64,000 bases of DNA from the NCBI GenBank assembly GCA_020881915.1, contig JAJFPB010000013.1, forward strand, positions 620,001 to 684,000. Direction: 5' to 3'. The notes under the pieces are model-generated. The model saw only the letters and a list, made by a program, of their open reading frames with translations. It had not been told where the DNA came from and made no database searches. The translations under genes and the position numbers were made by a program. The stretch comes from Paramyrothecium sp. XJ0827 (taxonomy: Eukaryota; Ascomycota; Sordariomycetes; Hypocreales; Stachybotryaceae). This document shows, piece after piece, positions 22,642 through 32,231 of this stretch; positions within the stretch are counted from its first letter, which is position 1; the number at the start of each line of letters is the position of its first letter.

Positions 22642-25282
22642 GACCTAATAGGTGTACGGGGCCCCGTACATTTAAAATTGTACGGGGCAAATTGTACGGG
22701 GCCCCGTATGCATCATGTAAGCGTTGGTAGCCACACTAAACGCGCCGCGCGCCTCCTTTTTGGTAGGTATGCCTCTTCAGCTTCTTTGCTACTCGAATAG
22801 CTATCCTTTGTCTGGCTAAAATGCAGCCAATTGAAGAAGCCAATCGATTCTCAGATGACTGCCTCCCTCCTGAAGGCGACTATGACTCCCGAGATGCCTT
22901 ACTCAAGGCGATCAACGCCTGGGCAGCTCCACGAGGCTATGCCTTTAGGACTGGAAGGTCAAAGAAAGAGAGGACTGGAAAACTTACACTCACATTTACT
23001 TGTGATCGTGCCTGCCGCCCCCCGAGCGCCTCCAAGGAACGGCAACGTCGTACTACTACACGAGGCACAGGCTGCCAATTCTCTGTTCTAGCAAAGCAAA
23101 GCAGCGACCTGGCCACATGGGCTTTGAGGCATCGTCCGGATAGCCAATTCGCCATACATAACCATGAGCCAAGCTGGCACCAGTCTGCTCATCCAGTACA
23201 TCGCAAATTATCCAATTCGGATAGATCAACAATTAGCAGCCTCGCGAATGCCGGGATAGCGCCAAAGGATATCAGGACTTATATCCGTCAGAACTCAAAT
23301 ACCATTACAACCCAGCAAGATATCTACAATCGTATTGCAGAGAGCAAGCGAGAGCTCTGCGAGGACAGAGCACAATACACGCCCTTGCCAACCAACTGGA
23401 TAAGGAAGGGTTCTGGAACCGGATGCAGCTTGATTCAGACGACCGGGTCACAGCAGTATTATTCGCCCATCCAGAGTCATTGGCATACCTTAAGGCTTAT
23501 CCAGACCTGCTCTTCTTGGATTACACATACAAGACGAACAAATATGGGATGCCGCTCCTCGATATTATCGGTGTTGATGCCTGCCAGCGATCCTTCTGTA
23601 TCGCGTTTGCATTCCTGAGCGGCGAGAACGAGGACGACTATATCTGGGCCTTAGACCGGCTTCGATCAATGTACGAGCTCTGCGGCGCGAGGCTCCCGTC
23701 TGTCATCCTCACAGATCGCTGCCTTCCTTGCATGAATGCCGTGGCTCGCTGCTTCCGAGCTGCAATTTCGCTCTTATGCCTTTGGCATGCGAATAAAGCA
23801 GTCCTTCGCTACTGCCAGCCAAGCTTTATGCGCCATGGCCAAGGAGCCGAGGCTTATCGAGATGGTCTTAACGATTGGAATGAGTTCTTTAATTGCTGGC
23901 ATTCGATTATGAGATCAGCAGATGAGGAGTCCTTCGATCAGTGCGTTAAAGAGCTTGAAAAGCGCTACCTACCGCAATATCTCGAAGAGGTTGGTTATAT
24001 TAAGACCAATTGGCTTGACTTATATAAGGAAAAGCTTGTTAAGTCTTGGGTTGATCAGCACCCTCATTTTGGCAACGTAGTTACCTCACGAGTCGAGGGT
24101 ATCCACGCGCTGCTAAAGAGCCATCTCAAGAAATCTACATTAGATCTCTTCGAGGCTTGGAGGGCCATAAAGCAAGCACTACTCAATCAACTAGCTGAGC
24201 TACGATCAAACCAAGCTAAGCAGCAAGCACGTATGCCAATTGAGCTCTCCGGGTCACTATATGGTACCGTTCGTGGCTGGATATCTCATGAGGCATTGCG
24301 GAAGGTTGAAGAGCAGCGGAAGCTGCTCTTAAAAGAAGACTTGCCTAGCTGTACTGGTGCCTTCTCTCGATCTCATGGTCTCCTTGCGCTCATACGCTCA
24401 AAGCCCTACAGGAACAAGATCTAGCCCTTGGTCTGGAGCATTTCCATACACATTGGCATCTTAGCCGTAGTGGAAGTCCTCAATTGCTATTAGAGCCTCG
24501 TCAACGCATTGATCGAGTAGCTGCTAGCTCAACTAAACCACAATCAAGTACTCGGCGGGAGCCTAGTACATTCGAAGCTGTTGAGGCAGCAATGCGGCCA
24601 AGGGCACAGCCTACATGCAGCAAATGCCACACACTAGGTCACACAATGACATCAAAGTCATGCCCTCTGCGGTACGCAGAGCTTTTGCAGCCTGCAGCAT
24701 TAGCCGTTACATCAACAACGGCACCGGCAGCAGCAGAGGCACCGGCAGTAGCAGCGGCTCCGGCACTAAGATACGATGACCCGCGGGCTATCTATCAGAG
24801 ATATGTTGCTGCAAGAGATGCTTGGTATAAGGCGCAGCCTCGCGGCAGCCTCAAGACTAACCAGCAGTATCGGAAGGCGATGGGTCTGCCTTCACGATAT
24901 AGCAAAGCCGACTACGACTGGTGCCTCGACTGGAAGCAGATGACCAAGCGCTGTACGATACCAACAGGCTCTAGGGAATGGACCAAAGAAGAAATGATGG
25001 CCTATCTTGACTGGGATAAGTCGGAAAACGAGCGGATTGACGCTCAAGTAGAGGATGAGATAGTAGTGCAACCCTTTTCGAGCAGACGAGGGCCGGGCGA
25101 GATCTGGAGGGCATGTGAGAAGGACATTGAGGAGCAGCAGTCTTTGTATTCAGTTTTGTAGCTATATCTAATTGTAGTTGTGTTGTTGAATTGGAATTTG
25201 TCATGTCGATAAACCCGTATTTGGGGGTGGTGGCTACCAACGCTTACATGATGCATACGGGGCCCCGTACACCTATTAGGTC
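22642..25282 (+). mobile_element. MULE (Mutator-like) element
   Basis: The ends share the inverted sequence GACCTAATAGGTGTACGGGG, continuing to GCATCATGTAAGCGTTGGTAGCCAC. The left end carries about 40 bp more because the GTACGGGGCCCCGTA palindromic unit occurs three times there and once on the right. No 9-bp target duplication was found next to these ends. A MULE transposase lies between them in three frames. Confidence 0.75.
22821..25161 (+). pseudogene. MULE transposase (FAR1-like/MULE/zinc knuckle), two frameshifts
   Basis: The N-terminal part (22821-about 23370) is a FAR1/WRKY-GCM1-like DNA-binding region: RDALLKAINAWAAPRGYAFRTGRSKK, then CDRACRP, GCQFS and NHEP. The middle part (about 23370-24380) is the MULE catalytic domain, with LLFLDYTYKTNKYGMPLLDIIGVDA, LTDRCLPCMNAV, LCLWHANKAV and SRVEGIHALLKSHL. 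The C-terminal part has the PCAHTL motif just after 24375 and a zinc knuckle CSKCHTLGHTMTSKSC. The frame shifts by one base near 23370 and again near 24375; no other stop interrupts it. The gene is recently dead rather than ancient. Confidence 0.88.
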
Positions 25283-27314
25283 CCACCCGGGTGACCCGGG
25301 TGCGGCAATTCTAAATCCGCATCCGGGTGCGGATGTAGCGGCCGCCTGGGGCGACTACATGTCTGACTAGTTCGGGCAGTCAAGGGGATCTATCAGTTGC
25401 AAGCAATATTGAGTGCTCTGTGGCCACTACGAGCAATCCTACTATGCAGCTACCTGCAGCAAAATACAATAATTTTGGCTATGGCGATACCGACTCCACA
25501 GACTTAACCTCCAACTTACCTGACCAGCCCTGTATTCGCCGTCTGTTATAGCCATCACGCGCTCAACACAGGACGCGAAGTCTAAACCGCCGCTGCTTTT
25601 CCATATCTGCAGATCCTTTGCATGGGTCGACGCAATGTCATAACCTCTTGTGATTCATGGAGTTTGACATCTTTAGTCGGCCAGATAATGTGAAATCATA
25701 TTAAGCCCCAGTCTAACAGGTCCCCTTAAATCTGCCTCAGAAGGTGGTCGGCAGTGATACTTTTCTGTTGGTCGGGGCTGGTATCAGAGTGACCCTTGAA
25801 TCACCCGTGTTCTCAATATGTTGGCCTCAAATTCAATTGCCATGGACCAAATACAACAGAGAATCAGGTGAGTACAGCAAGTGTCCACTCATGAGAAAAA
25901 GCATGGTCGCGGCTAATTGGTAAAGTTTCTTCCAGCCTTGAGCACTTGAACTTAAGCGTCGAGCTGGAATGTGACAAAGTACTTCTTAGAACTTAGGTGC
26001 CATCATTCCTATTGACGATCGAGAACAGTCCAGCGATAGCCGCATATGACGCAGACGGACTGTGGCAAGAGCCTCGAGGGTGCTCTGGAAGCTTCGTGCA
26101 TAGCCCCTGGCAAACCTTAATGACCCGTTTCCAGTTCTCATCGGAGGTCTCGTCACTTATGAGCTCCGCTTCGCTCCTGTGATTGAGCCACCATTGACTC
26201 TCAAGGATCTCTAAACGTAACATGACAGGACATTTTGCACCGAACTCCCGCTGTCTGTCGTCGCCCGGGGCAAGGGACATTGTTAATGAACACCACATTG
26301 TCGTATAATATATAGAAAAAATATGCTGATATATGACACCTCGGGGTTTGCAGTGCTTTTATAGAGCTACTGGTTCTACCTCATGAGTGGAGCAAAGGAG
26401 GGGACGAGGGAAGAGTACGAGGGGGTGGAGCAGCGGACACACAACCCTGGCTAAGTGTGGTCGTAGAGGAGTGTAGGCACACGGGGCATGGCTCATGGCC
26501 GCATCTGCAGTCAAAACCGTTGGAGGCCTTAAGCTGCTTCGCTTCCCATGAACAACAGTAGCCCTTTCGTCGTCGAACTCGAATGTCTTTGTGGACCCTT
26601 TTCAGTCCCCCTTCCGCCTTCATCATTTTTCCCTGATCACCTTGCTTTTGCAACTGGTCTTCTGACCGTCGCTTGACTAATGAGAGTGGCGGCGGCTGCA
26701 AGTGCAGCTGCGGCTGAGGCATCTGCTCCATAGATTAGCTGAATGTTCTAACCGGGACAGGCAAGGGGAACACCTTAGCCGTAGGTTATCGTAGGTGATT
26801 GTGATATGTCAATGTGAAGTTGTCCAGAAGGCTCTTGGACAGGAGAATATTGACGAGCTTCTCCGGCTCAGTGAGGAGTAGAAGAAGAGTAAGTGCCTCA
26901 GGCAATTACACACTACTTTGTCAGTGGCTAACCATACCATATAGTTGGCTAGGTAGATTCGCCACTTGAAAGGGAAGGGGGAGGAAATACACTCATAGAC
27001 CGTGATCTAGGGGAAATCTGTCCACTAGGCTAAAGTGATATGACGAGAGGATATGCGGAAATCAACAAACCACTGCGTACGCCTTCATTCCATCCTTATC
27101 CCGAACGAATAGTGTAGTGAATCCCCATGATGATCGCACGTGATGCACCACCGCACGAGGCTGATTGCTGGTTCAAAGGCTAACTGGCAATGGTCCAGTC
27201 TCAGTAGTTTTTGGGACTACAATATATTACAACCTCTGCCCTTCTCCTCAAGGGCGACGATCCGCGCCTGCATGGTTACACCTCTTCTTCCCGACAAGAA
27301 TCCTCGTCGAAGCT
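25283..27314. other. 2-kb stretch with CCGGGT dyads; no confident gene
   Basis: Immediately after the MULE are nested palindromes (CCCGGGTGACCCGGGTG and CGCATCCGGGTGCGGATG, 25286-25335). A low-complexity minus ORF at 26381-26731 (Met-Glu-Gln-Met then P/Q-rich, ending with a CRCGHEPCPVC cysteine cluster) may be a real zinc-binding peptide, but I cannot place it. The last 170 bp are the likely promoter and leader of the NLR gene. Confidence 0.35.
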
Positions 27315-30300
27315 ATGCCTGCCGAAGACAAGCCGAAGTCGAGGAAGAGGTGGTGGAAGGAGCTGTTCAAGCGTCGCGATGCAGGCTTGCCGACTCCATC
27401 TACCGCGCAGTCCACGTGTGTGTGCAGACTCGGCACCGTATCGCAAGCCTTCTCAAACTTACATTCTCCAGCAGATGCCCAGTCCTCCAAGCAGGGGGAC
27501 GCAGAACATGCAACGAAAGTGTCTCCAATCATTGCGACAGAGTATTGTGCTCCTCCCTCTCCGTCTGCCCCCGACGCACAAGCGGCCCGACCCGGCACAG
27601 ATGCGAGAGTCACGAACAATCACCAGCCAGCCGCAGCATCACAAGCTTCGCCACCGGCCCTATCCGTCGAACCCCCATCCAGGCCAGCGGCGACCGAATC
27701 TACAGAGCAACCAACCCCTACCCTTTCCGCGTCCGAGACACTGTGGAACGCCGCGTACGACAGCCTTGAGTCGGACTATGCAGAGCTTGTCGGGTCGTAC
27801 GTGAGAACTCTGGAGAAAGTTCTCGGAGGCAAGACTTCTGAGCCCTCTGCCGCCGAGCTTTCGGCTAAACTGAAGGATCCAACTACGCGGCAAATGCACA
27901 TGAGGGAGTTGGTTCGAAAAGGACAGGAGAAAACATCTAGAGCCTCTAGGATAACGACCGGAGTGGGCAAGGTCGCCGATTTCATCCTGTCGGCCAAGCA
28001 AATGGTCGACCTGGTACTCCAGAGTGTGCCGCAGGCTGCGCCCGCTGCGCTTCCATGGGTCGGTGTTTGCCTTGGGTTACAAGTAAGCAATCGTCCTTCG
28101 AAGGTCTTTTCCCTAGCTCTGCTGACATTGTCCAGATTCTCCGGAATCCTGCACAAGCGACAAAATCCAACCTTGCTGGTATTGCCCATGTCATTTCCAG
28201 AATGGATTGGTATTGCGCCTTGACCGAACATCTCCTGAACAAGAACAACATTGCCACTGGTCACGAGTTCCAAGCAGTCTTGCACCAGTTGGAGGGGAGA
28301 GTCGTCGAGCTTTACAAGGCTCTTCTCTTGTATCAGATGAAGAGTGTTTGTTCTTACTATTGCAACCAAGGTCTCGTCCTCCTTCGCGGCATGCTCAATT
28401 TGGATGATTGGGATGGCGATCTGAAGCTCGTTACGGAAGCAGAAGCGATTGTTCGGGACGATGCGGCCCAGTACTGCCAAGAACAGACGCAGACTTTTCT
28501 AGGAGATCTCGTCGGTCGTGCTGAGGGAATAGAGACACGGCTCGGCGACATCCATCAGGACATTCGGGATTTTGTCTCGTTGCAGAAGGACACCCGTAGG
28601 GATGATATCGAAGCAGCGTGCCGCAGAGATCTCCGCGTTGTTGACCCGCAACACGATATGGAGCGGATCGAGAATAATAAGGATAAGCTGCTCGACGACG
28701 CGTACAAGTGGATACTTCGCACCCCAGAATATACAGCGTTCACCGACTGGGGAGATAGTGTGCGCGATTGCCCGCCGCGTCGGTTACTTTGGATAAAGGG
28801 ACACGCCGGTACGGGAAAGACGATGCTGATGATCGGTATCATCCGCCAACTCTCCCATCAACCTGTCGCTCTGGCACCGGCTCTTTCCTTTTTCTTCTGT
28901 CAAGGCACCAATACAACTCTGAACAACGCCACAGCCGTCATCCGATCTTTAATCTGGCTTCTCCTTCTTCAGCAGCCATGTCTCATATCGCATTTACTTC
29001 AGAATCACAGAGAGTCAGGCGCCGATCTCTTCAGGGACAGAAATTCTTTCTACGCTCTGTCTGAGGCGTTTCGGAATATGCTGAAAGACCCTCACTTGTC
29101 GCCTATGTACCTCGCGGTCGACGCACTTGACGAATGTGCGGAGGGCCGGCCGGATCTCATCCATCTCATTTCGACTTCCCTTACTCTCTCCCAGAATGTG
29201 AAATGGCTGCTCTCTAGCCGTCCAGAAGTTGATGTTTTTGCTGAGGTCAAGGATCTGGGTACTGATCCCCTGGACACTTCGGAGGCCCTTGTGGAGCTCG
29301 ATACTCAACGTCTGACGGAACCTGTCAATGCATACATCGACCACAAGCTCGCAACTCTCAAGCGCAAAAGGGGATATAAGGACGGCGTTTTGGCTGAGGT
29401 TTCATATGAAGTCCGCCAACGAGCAGAGAACACTTTCCTCTGGGTAGCCCTCGCATTCAAAGCCCTAGAATCAGTGCATGGCGGGTACGCTGTCAAGCGC
29501 ATCAGAGAAATACCTCCTGGCTTATCAGACTTATACGGTCATATGATGACCAGGATTGAGAATTGGGGGATAATACTTCCTGAAGATTGTAAGAAAGTCC
29601 TGGTGGCTATGTCTCTTGCATTCCGCCCGCTCTCTGTCTCAGAACTTGCCGTACTCGCCGATTTGCCACCAGATATGATGGTGTCCGCTGTTGAGACATG
29701 CGGCTCATTTCTCACAGTCACCGGAGAAACAGTCGACCTGATCCACCAGTCGGCTAAGGACTATCTGGAAAAGAACTACACCTCTAGGCTTCAGCCGGCC
29801 GGGGCTGCGCAAGGGCATGCGGACATCGGCAGGCGCTCAATTGCCGCGATGTCCTCAGTGTTGAAGAAAAACATGTACAACCTCGACTTCGGCTTCATGC
29901 CGAAGAATATGAAACCCCCTGATCCGGATCCGTTGGCTCCAATACAATACTCTTGCGTCTTCTGGGTCGACCATATCTTCTCCCTAAACGGCGAGAAACT
30001 CAGTTGTCTGAGAGAGCTGACGGACGACGGGAAAGTGTTTGTGTTTCTGAAGGAATACTTCCTCCGTTGGCTTGAGAGTTTGTCTCTCCTGGGAAAACTT
30101 TCAGACGGGGTCCTGTCGATAAGAAAGCTTCTGCATATCGCCCAGGTATGTTTACACCGCTGTAATAGCGTCTAGCTACTAAACGCTGCTAGTTACAACC
30201 GGATACAATCCCACACGTTATTAGATTGCTGAACGACGCGGAGAAATTTGTCTTCAGTCACAGATCGATCATAGAGCGGGCCCCGTTACAGACATATGGC

Positions 30301-32028
30301 TCCGCGCTAGTGTTTAGTCCGGCTATGAGCGAGGTTAGAAATCAGCATTGGAAGGAAAGGCTGTCATTTATCGAAATGACGGCAGGTATTAGAGACCCCT
30401 GCAGCGCGCACCGGCAAACGCTCGAGGGGCATAGCGATTCTGTCAGCGCAGTGGCCTTCTCGCCAGACGGCAAGACGCTCGCATCGGCTTCAGATGATAT
30501 GACAGTACGGCTCTGGAATGCGGCAACTGGCACGCACCGGCACACGCTCGAGGGGTATAGCGGTTCTATCAGTGCAGTGGCCTTCTCGCCGGATGGCAAG
30601 ACGCTCGCATCGGCTTCAGGCAATGAGACAGTATGGCTCTGGGATGCGACGACCGGCGCGCTCCGGCAAATGCTCGAGGGACATAGTGGTTTTATCAGCA
30701 CAGTGGCCTTCTCGCCGGACGGCAAGACGCTCGCATCGGCTTCAGATGATATGACAGTACGGCTCTGGGATGCGGCAACTGGCGCGCACCGGCAGACACT
30801 CGAGGGTCATAGCGGTTTTATCAGCGGTTTCTCGCCACGTAAAGGTTCTGTCAACGCAGTGGTCTTCTCACCAGACAGCAAGACGCTCGCATCGGCTTCA
30901 GATGATATGACAGTATGGCTCTGGGATGCGGCGACCGGCACGCACCGGCAGACGCTCGAGGGGCATAGTGGTTTTATTAGTGCAGTGGCCTTCTCGCCAG
31001 ACAGCAAGACGCTCGCATCGGCTTCAGGCGATATGACAGTACGGTTCTGGGATGCGGCGACCGGCGCGCACCGGCAGACACTCGAGGGGCATAGTGGTTT
31101 TATTAGTGCAGTGGCCTTCTCGCTGGATAGCAAGATGCTCGCATCGGCTTCAGGCGATATGACAGTACGGCTCTGGGATGCGGCAACCGGCGCGCACCGG
31201 CACACGCTCGAGGGGCATAGTGGTTTTATCAGCACAGTGGCCTTCTCGCCGGACGGCAAGACGCTCGCATCGGCTTCAGGCGATATGACAATACGGCTCT
31301 GGGATGCGGCGACCGGCGCGCACTGGCAGACGTTCAAGGGGCACCAGCAGAAGCTCCATTGCGATTCTGTCCGCGCAGTAGCCTTCTCGCCAGACAGCAA
31401 GATGCTCGCATCGGCTTCAGGCGTTGTGACATTATGGCTCTGGGATGCGGCGACTGGCGCGCACCGGCAAATGCTCGAGGGGCATAGCGGTTTTATCCGC
31501 GCAGTGGCCTTCTCGCCAGACGGCAAGACGCTCGCATCGGCTTCAGATGATATGACAGTATGGCTCTGGGATGCGGCGACCGGCACGCACCGGCAGACGC
31601 TCGAGGGGCATAGTGGTTTTATTAGTGCAGTGGCCTTCTCGCCAGACAGCAAGACGCTCGCATCGGCTTCAGGCGATATGACAGTACGGCTCTGGGATGC
31701 GGCGACCGGCGCGCACCGGCAGATGCTTGAGGTACAGAGCATTCTTAGACATCTATCGTTCTATGGGAATGGTCAGTGTCTCGAGACAGACCGAGGGCTG
31801 CTGAGTATAACCTCAAACTCAGACGCTTCAAGCGCCTCTGGAGACCAGAAACCAGCCAGTGGTGTTCTCTTCGTGGGCGACGATTGGATCACTCGAGATG
31901 GAAAAAACCTTCTCTGGCTTCCTGTTGACTATCGGGCAACATGTGTGGCAGTTCGTGGTCACACACTTTTCCTAGGGCATGCCTCTGGTCAAGTAACGTG
32001 CTTTCGGTTTGGTTTCACCGATTTGTGA
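27315..32028 (+). CDS. NACHT-WD40 NLR of the HET-E/HNWD type
   Basis: A fungal NOD-like receptor: a STAND ATPase that would oligomerise on ligand recognition by its repeats. Three exons (27315-28082, 28136-30145, 30193-32028) join in frame through 53- and 47-bp introns to give 1537 residues without a stop. Residues 1-140 are basic and Pro/Ser-rich. About 141-300 is the NWD NACHT-NTPase N-terminal domain (ETLWNAAYDSLESDYAELV). The NACHT Walker A, GHAGTGKTML, lies near 478, followed by AVDALDECAEG (Walker B) and LLSSRPE. WD40 repeats run from about 998 to 1440: ten near-identical 42-residue units (HRQTLEGHSGFISAVAFSPD..LWDAATGA) plus a decayed one. The start at 27315 was chosen for its basic MPAEDKPKSRKRWWKELF; an earlier in-frame start is possible. 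Likely role: allorecognition or immune sensing. Confidence 0.92.
30410..31735 (+). repeat. ten high-identity WD40-coding tandem repeats (126-bp unit)
   Basis: Units of 126 bp repeat with near identity at DNA level. Two are longer through internal insertions (near 30827-30850 and 31340-31365). A two-unit block ending the array is almost the same as one near 30890-31070, so a segment has been copied within the gene. Differences fall at a few codons (R/W, D/G, T/A positions), as expected for repeats diversified by recombination in fungal NLRs. Confidence 0.9.
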
Positions 32029-32231
32029 GCGGCGTACACTCCGAGTACGGTCGCCCGAGCACACCGGATTGCCTCTTCTTCCGCACATATGAGCATGCCT
32101 CTCCGACGGCTGGCTGTAACGGTTTATGGGCCACTGACTATCGAAGAGCCAAAATTTTGTATCTGGTCCGTGTTTGCGAAAAAAAAATCCTATGCTCATG
32201 ATTAACTGAAATGAAGCGGTCCATGATGTTA

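Noticed and set aside
30807..31742. Minus-strand 311-codon repeat ORF
   Set aside because: Antisense shadow of the WD40 repeats of the NLR gene.
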